Source: Branchiostoma floridae (lineage: Eukaryota > Chordata > Leptocardii > Amphioxiformes > Branchiostomatidae). From it: a stretch of 64,000 nt of DNA. Shown here piece after piece: positions 15,501-26,665 of this stretch (the first letter of the stretch is position 1; every line of letters starts with the position of its first letter). The translations under genes and the position numbers were made by a program. The notes below the pieces were generated by a model. The model saw only the letters and a program-made list of their open reading frames with translations. It had not been told where the DNA came from and did not search any database. The stretch covers positions 10,067,726 through 10,131,725 of the forward strand of contig NC_049985.1 in assembly GCF_000003815.2 (NCBI RefSeq), in the 5' to 3' direction.

Positions 15501-16118
15501 TTAATTGGTGATAATGATTTTCACGGGAAAAGATGAATTAATGAATTGCCTTTGTTTAACAGCATAATGTGAAACAAATGGTGTGAAGTGGTACTTTGCT
15601 GACAAAAGTTTTTTGACATTGCCCTTCAGATTAGCGTGGTCTGGTCTATTAGCACAGACGATTATTCAAATGAAGTTCACGGCACAACTTTTGTATCTTT
15701 ACGGTACATTCATGCAACGGTATCTTTAGATTGAAATGGCTGAATTATTCAAATATATAAAAGGTTTCGGAAGTTAAAAATCCTGCATATGATCATCCCT
15801 TCACACACAGTATAAACTTGAGAGAAAAGCAGAAATAAACAAAAACGTCCGTCCATAACAAAAAGCAGACAAATGAAATACGAACCTGACAAGTGCCGAG
15901 TTTACGCTTCCGACTGGCAGTGACAACATTACACAAACACAGCACAACATCGAGCCAAGCTGAAATACGTACCTGTAGTAAACATTGTTGGTGTAAGTCT
16001 TCCTGCCTCTCTTTGCCGACGACCGGTGGTGCTTTTTGTAGGGATGTCGTCTGGCCAGGCTGAGCTGTAGAACCAGCAGTAGAACGAACAGGACTCCGCA
16101 AGCAGTGACCGGCTTCAT
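586..16118 (-). CDS. NPNT/EGFL6: Nephronectin/EGFL6-like secreted EGF-domain matrix protein, 5' part (partial)
   Basis: Three exons seen: 15973-16118, 10984-11108 and 586-678, with introns in phase 2 then 1 and good GT-AG sites; the last exon ends in phase 1, so the gene continues past the left edge. They encode the first 121 residues. The start at 16118 opens a clear signal peptide (residues 1-22, leucine-rich, ending SLA), followed by a very basic stretch (23-42). Residues 67-93 carry the Cys cluster GLCRYG...DCCYGW...DCKPVC typical of nephronectin and EGFL6, and 93-119 form an EGF domain on a symmetric 1-1 exon. In vertebrates these proteins are secreted basement-membrane integrin ligands with further calcium-binding EGF repeats and a MAM domain, which would lie outside this window. 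The family assignment is strong; choosing NPNT or EGFL6 alone is not possible, and one pre-duplication gene is likely. Confidence 0.82.
6273..6460. mobile_element. Foldback MITE with 9-bp target site duplication
   Basis: A 188-bp element with inverted arms of about 65 bp. The left end reads TACTCTCCAAGCAGAGGTCG and the right end is its reverse complement; the arms continue through AATCGCG and ACACAAGCGCTCTT with few mismatches. The element is flanked on both sides by GGATATGTT (6264-6272 and 6461-6469), an exact 9-bp direct repeat. No coding capacity. A 9-bp duplication is usual for Mutator-like transposons, so a MULE-derived MITE is the best guess, but no transposase was seen. Confidence 0.85.
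8000..8245. repeat. Purine-rich low-complexity tract
   Basis: A G/A-biased stretch of GGA, GATGG and GAAGG runs ending in perfect GGAA repeats near 8223-8242. Reverse-strand open frames over it are Pro/Ser-rich artefacts of composition. Confidence 0.7.
10107..10227. mobile_element. Degenerate MITE of the CCAAGCAGAGG-end family
   Basis: The left end TACTCGCCAAGCAGAGGT and right end ACCTCTGCTTGGAGAGTA are near-perfect inverted repeats. The interior near the right end (CAGCCGGAGCCTAACC) matches the element at 30768-30874. No target duplication is preserved. Confidence 0.65.
11109..15972. other. First intron of the nephronectin-like gene
   Basis: About 4.9 kb with no supportable exon. It contains one imperfect inverted repeat (12880-12950) and otherwise looks like unique intronic sequence. 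The 133-residue plus-strand frame near 13 kb has no domain and no signal peptide. Confidence 0.55.
12880..12950. repeat. Imperfect inverted repeat
   Basis: The left arm AAATCGTACGGTGACCTACG pairs with CGTAGGTCGTACTACGATTT on the right across a short AT-rich spacer, with CAAATG and CATTTG next to the spacer. It may be a small foldback element; no target duplication was recognised. Confidence 0.55.
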
Positions 16119-18078
16119 GGTCTCTATTAAATGAAAGTCTCGACCCAGTTGAAGTTGTCTTGGCTACACTCCCTCCAAATGTGCGGAACCGTGGAGTCGC
16201 TCTGAGTTACAAGTTACAAGCCAGAACAACCACTCAACCAGTGCACGTACGTAAATGTTACAAGCTTTACAAAAACACTCGTGCCGTGTTGTTGTAGAAA
16301 GCTGAACTCGCTCCGGTTTCTTGTAGCCGTCTCAGGCCAGCTGCTCCCGCCTGGAAGGAGGTCCTCCCCTGGTACGACTTCCCGGGAGGAGAACTTGACG
16401 AAGAATTGAAGAAACCTTGGCCCAGAATTCCTCTCAGATCAAGGCCTACTTACCGAGATGCAGTCCGCACACTTTTATAGAAACGGGATTAAACCACCCA
16501 ACGGCTACTAGCTCGAATCCGACAGTAAATACCTTCCGACTGAAACGGCTTTCCGCCTAGAGTAGGATCGAGTAGACCGCGTCCTCGCGAGTACCGGCTG
16601 ACCGCTTGCGCGACCCTGTGACAGCTGGGTTGAGACGGCCAAGATTTAAGAATACTTTTATAGGTCCGCTGCTCTGTACCTGTTAACTTCTTCTTGTTCC
16701 CGTCAAAACTGTTTTATGGAGAGATACACTGAAGTGTTTCAGCTCGTAAAGAGAACTGAAGCCGTGCGCAGCGTTCCCGGGTCGTGGCAGCGAGAACGAG
16801 CTTCTCCACACAGTTGAACGAACTCCCGCCCTCCCTGTGAGCCCGCCTGCCGATATGCTTTCGGAGCACCGAGAAGGGTCAGTCCATTATACGCACGGGG
16901 GGAGTCAATACTAGTAATGTATCGTTACAAAAATTGGTAATACATATAATTTGCCACAAGATGTTTATTCTATGTAACGATTTTGGAGCAGAGTTCGTTG
17001 CCATTTTCATTGCAAAGATGAAGAACATTGATGGTAAATAGAATTATTGGAGTCAGGCCATTTGGTCTAGGTCATTTTTCGTCTCCAGGGCCACTGCTAG
17101 TAACCCACCCCCTCCCTCCCGGAAACTTTCCCTGGGCCTGCCCCTGAGAAGAGCCTTGAGCCATAGGTTTCCAGGCTACAGTCTGACTTCCTGGCAAACG
17201 TGTGGGTTTTTATGGGTAATTTTCCAGCTCAAACGAGCCATCTGTCTCTGCTTGTAAGTTAGAATATTCTTGGTTTTTAATAGTAGGCACTTCGTTAAAG
17301 ACTTGAGGGTACTAAGAAGGAGTGGTATGAGCCAACTGAAGTCTGAGAACAGGGCTAAAAGCGCGCCATGTGTGTACAACCTGCCATGTGTTCGCCACAC
17401 TGTCACTGTGAGAGGAACGTCCCGACTTTGTCAGCCACAATGCCAAAGGTCTAACATTAACACCCACTCACCAAAATAACCCGACTGACATTCGCTCACA
17501 AATATGGGATACTGGCACTCTCAAGTTCCAGTCTGCTTGTGCTGCTTACCTCACTGTGACTGTATTCCAACTACATGTGCAATGCATTTGCTATGAAGTT
17601 ACTATGAGTTTATTTTAATGTGATGTTGTTATCTGAAAATCTTCCTCTTCTTGTCTTGTGACCAGGTAGGTAGGTAGGCAGGACATCCGCGTACTTTTGG
17701 GCCAAAGTGGCATCTTGCGATCAGTCTGTGCATAGCATCCTTTGGAAAGAACCAGATGTCTGGAAAGAACTGAAAATTACCAGTCGAAGAGAGGAATGAT
17801 AACATTAAAATAACTGCAGATGGACATGTATAGTTTTGCTTTTGCACTACCTCACTGAAACCAAGATCTCGAATCACGCATATCGTCGTCGGTCGATCTT
17901 CGTTCTAACACCAATAATTCGAACACCGATAATTCGACGCGTCCTCAAAAGGCTCAATGGGTTCTGAACACACAAAAATCGTTCCGAAGGTAGCCATGGC
18001 GACAGAATAGTAAACAACAAAACAACTACTACTAGTACTTATGGCAGACGAGTTTTGTGTATCACAGAAGGTCCGGAG
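16119..18078. other. Head-to-head intergenic region, nephronectin-like and PLA2-like genes
   Basis: About 2 kb between two divergent start codons (16118 minus and 18079 plus). It holds a TATA-like CTATAAAAG on the minus strand (16472-16480). No other gene was seen. Confidence 0.6.
16471..16480 (-). promoter_or_regulatory. TATA-like box, nephronectin-like gene
   Basis: On the minus strand this reads CTATAAAAGT, about 350 bp upstream of the ATG at 16118. If used, it implies a 5' untranslated leader of roughly 330 nt. The match is good; use in vivo is inferred. Confidence 0.35.
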
Positions 18079-21000
18079 ATGTGTTTTATTGTCCGTTACT
18101 CCTTACACATCTACATTGTCGTAGTCGGGCTTGTGGCGTTCTCAGGAATAGTGGATAGATACGTCGACCGACACCTGGCCGCTCACAGGACTCTCGCCAG
18201 GCTACCGGCGGTCGTTGAGAACGGGTTTAGGCATTACCAGGTAACATACAAAAACAACATGATAGTATGTCTTTATGATATCCCTAACAGACATGTCTTG
18301 TTCGACGCCCGTTACGCTGTTTACAGGCAAGAACTACTGAGAGAGCACGTATCTGTGGACTTGACAATTAACCACGCAAACGCTTGTCTTTTTTCCCACC
18401 TGTATAACGTTACCTTTATATGACCGCATTCTCAAAGTCATTAGCTGAGACTCGCCTGTGGCCTATACCTATACACAGAGTATACAATATATCCGGGGAG
18501 GCTCTGCTAAACCGGGCTGTTGTGCCAAATTGTGGGCGTGACTTATACAAACAAGCAGTCAGTCGATCAGAGTAGCCTGACTAAAATCGCGCTCCTAGCG
18601 GAGGGGTCATTAACCCCAGCCAGCGACGAGAGATGGTGTAAACACAGGCTACCGATCAGAGGATCGGCTTTAGAAAACATTTAGGCGATTCTTTGATTGG
18701 CTGAAAGATGGTATGTGTTGAACACCTCTCTTCGTCAATACTAGCTAACAGACGATGAGACCCTGATCCTGGCCACGGTAAAGGAGGAGGGCCGGGCCGG
18801 GCGCCCTGAGCTGGTCTGGTGCGGTCTCTACACGGGACCAAACCTCCCTCAGAAACTCGCCAAGATAGAGACAGAGGTGGGCAACAAGAACTCTGTCTTG
18901 TCACGGGCCAGTCATAAATGGTGAGTTTGTTACAGCAAAGTGCATCAATTACATCGGGACATCTTGTACTTTCTTGAATTGTCTTACATTTTTCTCAAAA
19001 TTTTCTCATCCTTTTTCATATACCATGCGTTGCAATGAGACTTTGTTTACGATTTGTTGGCAGGTTGCTTTGTTTTTAGTTGACCATCAACAAGGTGGTC
19101 GAAGTAGTTGTCTAAAGGCGAAACTTAAACTTTTTCAAACATGTCTTCTCATATGCTAAAGTTATGTCCTTTCCCTGACTATAACAAACAACTGTTCCTA
19201 TCTTCTTCAGGCACTTCACCAGGGTGCTGACAGCCTGTCAGAGCGTGCGCGGTCCCAATCTCGTCTACGACCCCATCACTGACGATGACGTGTACCTTCC
19301 CGGCATGCCCCCTGTCCCACAGACATGGTGCCAGCTCGGGTCCAACATGGCGGGAAGTTTTGTCGGCTCGGTGGCGTCGGTATTCTGCCCGGCTGAGGAC
19401 TACAGAGCAATGGGTCCGTCTTGTGACAAGTTTGATTTATGTTATGTTTGCTTTTATTCTATCAATATTAAACGTCATACTATAAACCTTACACGCTAAC
19501 TCTAGTTCACCTTTATCCGCGGGGTAACCTATATCCATTGTTTTACAAAACAGGATATCTTGGGATATCAAGTGGACAGACGGTAGTTTTAAATGGCAAT
19601 ATCTTCAAAATATTACAGTTATTCTTTAATGTTGCTCTGTCAGTCGGTTTAATTTCATGTTTTTGACAACAACGGACATAAGTGACAGTGACCTAGCGAT
19701 AAATAATCTTTTTCTACACTATGAAATAAACAATTTCAACCCTGAATAGATCTACATTCCTTTTCTCATAAAAGAATGCGATGGGAAGTCCACAATCTCC
19801 ACATAAATTGTTCTTACTACAATACAGCAACGCGAGCCTACCAAGAAGCGGTGTCCCGGGACAGAGCCGTGACGCTGCTACGGAAGGGTACATACCCCGG
19901 GACATGGTACTGTGGGACAGGGGACAGGAGCACGAGACTGGTGGAATATCAATATGAGTGTAAGTCAGTATGTCTTTGGTTGTTTCAAATTTGATATTGA
20001 GTAATATTTGTTATATTAGATATCACTAAGGCCTTCGCACATTTCCTACCCGGGGCCCTGCCGGCCGGGCTGTTTGCAAAAACGAAAAATTAAGTTTAAG
20101 CCAATAGATATGCACAAGGTATGCTGTTGAATTATTTTTGGTATTTTTGTTGTCTTTTACATCGTGCATTTTGTTCCCCCAAACTGCCAGATCGGGCCCT
20201 TTCGTGGACATGAGCCTAAAAGATCAGTTTCGTACGCCTAGAGTCGCCTCGCATACAACTGGTAGTTATAACTGTGGTAAAGAATCATAGCCGCGCATGT
20301 TTGTTTGGGGTTATCTATTCGTGAAAAATTCAAAACTCAACTCAAAACTTTTCATCGTATTTACGAAGGAAGGATCGGACGGTGTATAACCGTTACTATC
20401 AAAGTTACCAGCATGTGATATCCTCTTAATATATGTGCAATGTGCATAAAATGGGTTTATATTTTTCTTTATAGTCTTGTTAGGCAGTCTAGACTCGTGT
20501 TGCCTGGAACACACGCGGTGTGAGGAGACAATTGAGCCCGGTCAGACGAAGTTCTCCCTTTACAACCCCGGTAGCCACCCGCTCCTACCCTGCTGGTGTG
20601 AGGCGTACTTCGAGAAGTAAGTTCAATGGTTCCTGAAAGTTTCGAAAAGTACCACGCAAATGCATTAAAGCGTTTAGGCAGAAAGATTATGTTGCTGCAA
20701 TTATGTGTATGTATGAGAGAGTGCGGGAGAGAGAGAGAGCGGAAAAAGAGCCAATACGTTGATCCGCACCTCCCCTCTGCAATGATTCTACATCTTCGGC
20801 TGTTTAACAGTGCCAATATTTTACTCTTTCGAGTCTGCAACACACTAAAAACGTAAAAGAACGCAATCAAGTATCTTCGTAGTGCAACCAAATGCGGGAT
20901 TGGGTCATTTTACACTTGTCAGTATTGTCCCTGTCCTTGGTGCTGAATGCTATCTACTGTAACACTGCATCTTTTAACCGCATGCGTGTAGCCCGCAATC

Positions 21001-21323
21001 TTGCACTAACGCAATTATACGCATTATTCCTGACTTTTTTAAGCTCTAAGATGAATAAACCATCTCTTAAGTAGTGTTTAGAGGTACTTAATGTTTTAGA
21101 AGTAGCTGGTAATGACACAGCTTTATTCGCTCACAGATGTCTACAAAAGGCCGGTACCTCACCAGCGCATGACGTGGGGGACCTATACTTCAACTACCTA
21201 GACAACACGTGTTACGAGCTGCAGCACAGAACCGTGTGTACGGGCGGACTGTTGGGCGTGTGCTGGCGGTGGGAGGCGACTCTGGTAGGGGTAACCCGGG
21301 ACCTCTGGACATTCAACCCGTAA
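18079..21323 (+). CDS. Group III-type secreted phospholipase A2-like protein, predicted inactive
   Basis: Six exons fit one 346-residue frame: 18079-18240, 18745-18920, 19211-19413, 19789-19959, 20475-20616 and 21137-21323. Phases match at every junction. The N-terminus (residues 1-25) is hydrophobic and could be a signal peptide. The C-terminal half is the group III PLA2 fold: calcium-loop motif YPGTWYCGTGD (216-226), active-site helix CCLEHTRC (246-253), CWCE (277-280) and LYFNYLDNTCYEL (301-313). Active members of the family carry His-Asp in the helix and Asp after the CxC pair. Here these are His250-Thr251 and Glu280, so calcium binding and catalysis should be impaired; a non-catalytic lipid or receptor ligand is possible. 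The weakest joints are the exon 1 choice, the exon 3 donor (G|GTCCGT) and the exon 4 acceptor, which may be the AG at 19774 instead. The domain call is firm; the ancestral role is unknown. Confidence 0.72.
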
Positions 21324-22131
21324 TACTGAGACGTTACCTTTCCGTGCTTATTACATTCAACAGCACTCAGACGCTTGGTTAAAATTTTTGTACATGCTGC
21401 TTTCCTTCGGTATCTTGTTCACGTCTTCCCAGAAGCTCTGACATGGTACATTAAATATATGACTTCATTTTAATGGAAGCATTATTATACATATTAAACA
21501 CCCCGATAAATAATTCGCTTCGTCTTAACTTTTAAATCAGAACACAACGAATGATTTTCGTAGCGTCAAAACTTCAGTGTACAATATAAATACAAATGTA
21601 TTTGCATACCACACCCGGTGCTAAGTCACTGTATGGTACATTGACTACATATACCAAATAGTATGTACTAGTACTTCATGCCATTAAAGAAGGAACTACG
21701 CGCTGTTTCAGGCATACTTTACGCCTGGACTAATGTACATCAAGTACGGTAAGGGTCTCTTCACTTAGCTTCAAACCTCACTTGGTCTTAAATACGCAGG
21801 ACCTAATTGTAACAAGTGTTTTCGATGTAACATCTATGATCAATCGGTGCCCACATGCCTGCAAGGCTGCTGTGTTATGCCTGGGGGCGGTTAAGCTTGT
21901 TACGGCGCGGTCACACGTATCTGTCATAAGTCGACTCTGATGCCGAACAAATAAACAAGTGTACGACTTGATCTTGTTTGGCTGATCGAGCGTAGTATCA
22001 TTATTTCTTACACCCCAGATGTATGGTCGATTTTTGGTTGACCAGTGTTTTCGGTTAATATAACCAGAAAAGGCCGATGTGTCACTGGCCTTTTTGTTAC
22101 TGCAGCTAACTAATACAGATACAGATACAGT
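21324..22131. other. Convergent intergenic region
   Basis: About 0.8 kb between the stops of the PLA2-like gene (plus) and the first calmodulin-like gene (minus). Apart from possible poly(A) signals (ATTAAA at 21450, AATAAA near 21950, plus strand) nothing was seen. Confidence 0.55.
21450..21455 (+). promoter_or_regulatory. Candidate poly(A) signal ATTAAA, PLA2-like gene
   Basis: ATTAAA lies 127 nt past the stop codon of the PLA2-like gene and is the nearest plus-strand signal. A canonical AATAAA occurs near 21950 as an alternative. Confidence 0.35.
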
Positions 22132-24179
22132 TTAGGATTTGATCATCATCTGGTAGAACTCCTCGTAGTTGATGTGGCCGTCACCATCAAGGTCAGCCTC
22201 GTCTATCATCTCGTTGACTTCCTCGTCCGACAGCTTCTCTCCCAGGTTCGCCATCACCACACGGAGCTCGGACGCCGTGATGAACCCTGGGAAAATAAGG
22301 TCATCTTGAGGCCAAGGGTTCCTATTAGCGCATGCGTACAGGGTGCCCACCCGGTATACAACAGTAAAACCTCTTTTTTTTTAAAGTGGTGCCTTTTTGT
22401 CAGTATTTAGGTTTGATTTTATAGGTTAGGATTACTACTCACTAATTTTGCCCCAAAACAATGTTTAAAGAGCCGTATGAAAAGTGGTAGGAATTGGCTT
22501 GCAGACACTTTAGGAGATGATGTATCCTGTAAAGGTGAATTTTGATGGACTTTTAGTTATAGAGGTGAGACTTTGCCCCCATCCTCTTGTACTTATTTGA
22601 ATAGAATTCCATACTAGAACGTATTGATGGGATATGCTGGGACGTTGGTGTGCCGCCATATTGGATGGCAGTACTACAGCAGACCATAGTTTTTATCTTG
22701 ACAAACTATTTTTGTCAAATAGATATGGTAATACAATGTATATTTTTTTCTTAACATTGCACAGCAGCTTTTGAAGTGTTCAATAAGCGCACAAAGGACA
22801 ATGGCAACCACGGCCTTACCGTTTCCGTCCTTGTCGAAGACTCTGAAGGCCTCTTGGATCTCTTTCCTGTTGTTCTCCTCCACCTGTTTCTTAGCCATGA
22901 CCATGAGGAATTCTGGGAAGTCAATACTTCCGCTTCCATCACTATCCATTTCACTGATCATGTCCTATAAGAGATTGTCGTCGTTAAGATTTTGTTGTCA
23001 TAACTTGTCAAAGTAGAACGCGTATCAACTACTGCAGACCCATTTTACCAGTACACATCTTAAAATACTTGACCGCGTGTCACAATCTTCTCATTATCCT
23101 CTTCTTTTATCTTTATTTGATAAATCAAAATTGCAAACGGGTAATTGAAATGACCTAGCCGAATGGTGTTGATTTTATGATAATTATCGTAATATACTCT
23201 TTTTTTTCGGAGTGTAGCAATGTACCTCAATTTGTCCCCCTCACCCACACAGAGGGTAAAATGTGTCGTACAATCTAGAACGTTTGATCTGAACATGACA
23301 AGAGGGCACATGCCCATCGGCGAGTGTCTCCGCATCGTGCGGCTAACTCACTAGGACGTGTACGGTACCCTGCCTGAATACATGCCCCAAATAAGTTCCT
23401 TCCTGCGTGATTTTGAGATCTGACATATATGGATTTGCGGCTTGTTAGTAGCAGATATGGAGCCCAGTTATCATGCTCTGCATAGTCGTTTCACTGAGTA
23501 GATTATATCTGTTTTAAATTTACTGTCCCCGTGCCCGAAAACGCCATGTATCATGTAGTGCTGTCGTTGTTTTCAACACTATTATAGACTCACTTTAACA
23601 AACAAACAATATCTATTTTTGAATACACTACTGATAACACCGAATTTTCAGATCTAGCTCTTACAAAAGTGATAGGTAGATGCAGTCACATGAGATGTTA
23701 TTTCTGAATAGCACCAAGCGGATTGAAACTATGGTTAAATTACTCGCAATCTTTCCCTATGAAATACCGCCCATGCAGCATAACTACTTCCTGTTGTACT
23801 ACAAGTGCTGTACATTTATGCCATCTCTTAGTCATCAACGATGCGATGAATAGTACCACCAACAACAACATATTCATATGTTTGTCATATGTGTCACAAC
23901 AGGCCATGAATCGAACTTTAGGTACAGTTCTATCCTGGATAGCGATGAAGCAAAGCTCTATTGTCCGGTTTTGTCGTGTAATAAAGTCGTCACAGACGTC
24001 AATGCAAAGACAACACGGACGTGTCGTACCTGTAGTTCAGCCAGAGAGGTCATCTGTCCCAGGTTCTCCATGACCTCCCCCAGCTCACGGGTCGTTATGG
24101 ACCCGCTCCCGTCGGCGTCAAAGAGCGAGAACACCTCCTTGTACTCGGCTATTTGTTCCTCAGAAAGCTGGTCGGCCAT
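22132..24179 (-). CDS. Calmodulin-like protein A, four EF-hands, 149 aa
   Basis: Three exons: 24030-24179 (150 nt), 22820-22964 (145 nt) and 22132-22286 (155 nt), joined in phases 0 and 1 with GT-AG sites. The product is exactly calmodulin length. All four 12-residue EF loops are intact: residues 21-32 ([12 protein letters not shown]), 57-68, 94-105 (DKDGNGFITASE) and 130-141 ([12 protein letters not shown]). It starts [12 protein letters not shown] like calmodulin, but the central linker ([11 protein letters not shown]), the first lobe and the C-terminus (MMIKS) differ too much for calmodulin itself. An upstream in-frame ATG at 24185 would add two residues (ME); the MADQ start matches its paralogues. 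It is presumably a cytosolic calcium sensor. It is the last gene of a head-to-tail minus-strand cluster. TATATG lies just upstream of the start (about 24212-24217). Confidence 0.93.
22965..24029. other. First intron of calmodulin-like gene A
   Basis: About 1.06 kb. No extra EF-hand exon, RNA gene or clear repeat was seen. The second intron (22287-22819) is likewise plain. Confidence 0.55.
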
Positions 24180-25617
24180 CTCCATCCGACAAGCGCGGGT
24201 ATATGGACCTACATATACTCCCAACAACCAAATTCCGATGGCGGGAGGCAAACTAATTGGCAGAAAAACAGCGTTTCCTAGGTACGGAACTCTTAAATCC
24301 ACGGGGCTGGAACGTTAATGAACACGGGGTAACCGGCTTCTCTTACAACGTCAACACTGAGCGATAAAATCGTTCGTAGAAACGTCAATCAAAACAAGGC
24401 TGTCGAACACTGACGACGAGTACTACGCATCCTCACCGATAAGGACTTGCGTAAGAGCAGAAGGGGAAGGAACGTGACCCAAACGTCAGTAGGTACACAC
24501 TTCTTTCTGGAAGGACGCTGTCCGAGGTGTCAACAAGCTATCAACAATCTCAACGTCACTAGGATGCCTTGAAGAAGCGAACCTGCAGTCATGTCACTAT
24601 ATGTCCGGTTCTACAGATGACCGCATCCTTGCCCTCGGGGGAATTTGCCCCAAATGGTTTGGGATTGGTACTACCATGTGTCCCGCCATATTTGCGATGC
24701 GAATTCGCTAGCGGCTTTTATTATCGCCGAGAAGCACTGTTATCTTCGCATGCGCATAATCACGAGGGACGTCTACGTAGGGTATTTCCACTTGTCCGAA
24801 ATTTGAATCACATGGAGCACCAGTCTCTTTTAGAATTATCTTGTGTCCAATTAACAATTAACAGCCTATAGATAAAGACATTGGATGGTTATATCTGGCT
24901 GGAGTGGAGACAACCTAGTAGCATATCGTCTCTGTTTGCATGGAGACTGATTCTGTGTGCCAAAAGACGGAACTACAATGTACCAAGGTCAACAGCTACT
25001 AAGTGTCCAGCAGCCGTGAGTAGCCACCAGAAACATCGGATTACTTAATCTCATCCTTCATAGGACCTCATCTCCAAAGGCAGCATGTTGATGTTGTCCC
25101 CTTTGGCTTTGCTGGTGACATGGTGTTTTCTGACAGCAGTCATGTTCTGATGACTCCCGTTGGAGACAGAGGTCACGTGCTGACGGACAGGCAGTCATCA
25201 GCAGCTGGGCACGATGGCAGTCAGAAAACAGTACGTCACAAGAAATTGAAGATCTCACACCTCCGTTATCCACTATTGTGAAGTCAGTCTATGTCTTTTC
25301 TTGCTGGACCAAAGTTTTCCCCTACCTTAGCAACCTGCCAGTCTCCTGTCACACTATATCTTTCAACTCATTCACTGTCATTCTACATTATTTAAATAAC
25401 CACGGACACATGCCAGGACAAACAAACATACAGACCCAAAACAAGGCATCCAACACATCGCCCGGAGGAGAATATACATGCTGAGAGCGCTCACTGACAG
25501 GTTCTTTGTACTGGACCTAAGGTCCAACCATCTAAAAACTAGTGGAACATGCGTTTTGCTAGGATTGGTGCTTATAAGAAAATGTGTTGACAAGATCCGT
25601 ATTGAAACAAATTCCAT

Positions 25618-25623
25618 TTTATT
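25618..25623 (-). promoter_or_regulatory. Candidate poly(A) signal AATAAA
   Basis: AATAAA on the minus strand, about 0.9 kb past the stop of exon 3b. I saw no AATAAA or ATTAAA between exons 3a and 3b, so this is the first canonical signal for both. Confidence 0.3.
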
Positions 25624-26425
25624 TAAAGATAATTTCAGAGATCAAAGTTTAGCACCTCGTGGTGACAAACCGGTGCTCCAATATACATGTACATAGAGTT
25701 CATCTGTTTTGCAAATGAGTCCATACGGGTGGCGTCTATTTTTTGCTAAGGCCTCTTCCGTAGATCATTCTCATATAAGGCAAGTAACAACCCGGTATTA
25801 AAGTAAGAAACTTCCTGTACCTTGGAGCATACTCTACCATTTTGAGCTATGGCCATGTCACTCAATTTCGCCAGACGAAGAGAAAATTACAGGTCGAATA
25901 GTATCAATCATGGCTCATTTTATCATGACCACCATGCACCAAGGAAACATTTTTATACCAAGGTATATACATATAATATACATCATCTAGCTATATCAGA
26001 ATCAATGTCTTGTCGCCTAGTGTAAGCCCTTCCGGTGGTGCCCAATGGAGATTCTACGAGATGTGGATGTGGAGAACATTTAAGCTTTAAGCTAGTTTTA
26101 TAGACATCAACAGCAGACAATCATATGAACACAAACGGTAAATTTTCACAACAGATTCGATCCTAGACCATACACGTTTTACTGGTCGTGACACTTTTAT
26201 GATGTCACAACTAAAATATAAAATACATGCAACGCCAAAGAAGATATTTAAAGTGAACATATCTAATTGCCTTGGATGGTTTGGTATCTTTCACATAGAC
26301 CCGACCCCCTTTGTCGAAATTGGTTTTGACTGTATTGAACGACGATATGTTTTATCCACGTAAGGGGTAAACTTGTGTAGAAGAAACACATGTACTTTGG
26401 GTACAAAGGTGTTCTGCCCTTATTC

Positions 26426-26485
26426 TTCAAGCAGATGTGTGGCATGCAGAACAAGTCCTGAGAGCCAAACAACTGCTTGGAGACT
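26426..26485. mobile_element. Minimal MITE of the CAAGCAGATG-end family
   Basis: TTCAAGCAGATG on the left and CTGCTTGGAG on the right form short inverted ends of a roughly 60-bp element. It lies 26 bp beyond the stop codon of exon 3b and so would be in that transcript's 3' untranslated region. Confidence 0.4.
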
Positions 26486-26510
26486 ACTCCAGATATGACG
26501 ATTGATCGAC

Positions 26511-26665
26511 TCAAGCTTTCGTCATCATGTCGTAAAATTCCTGGTAGTTGATATGGCCGTCTCCGTCGATGTCGGCTTCGTCCAGCATCTCGTCCACTTC
26601 CTCGTCTGTCAGTTTCTCTCCCAGGTTCGCCATCACTACCCTCAGCTCGGACGCCGTGATGAAAC
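26511..26665 (-). CDS. Alternative last exon (3b) of a calmodulin-like gene
   Basis: An intact 155-nt terminal exon with acceptor TTCTAG, phase 1 entry (G + GT TTC ATC) and TGA stop. It encodes 50 residues after the split Gly: the end of EF-hand 3 (FITASE) and a complete EF-hand 4 loop [12 protein letters not shown], ending MMTKA. It lies 783 bp downstream of the equivalent exon at 27448-27602 and has no first or middle exon of its own between them. It differs from exon 3a at about 8 of 50 positions, all conservative, with no frame damage. It is either a mutually exclusive terminal exon of the gene at 27448-31484 or the orphaned end of a lost paralogue. The lack of decay favours use. Confidence 0.8.

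Larger units (their letters stand above)
24180..26510. other. Intergenic region between calmodulin-like gene A and the next 3' exon
   Basis: About 2.3 kb holding the promoter side of gene A and the 3' flank of exon 3b. TTTATT at 25618-25623 is an AATAAA signal on the minus strand. A small foldback element sits at 26426-26485. No gene was recognised. Confidence 0.5.

Noticed and set aside
18241..18423. Continuation of the first PLA2-like exon to 18423
   Set aside because: A donor at 18241 in phase 0 fits the acceptor before 18745; the read-through has no family similarity. It remains possible as a retained-intron product.
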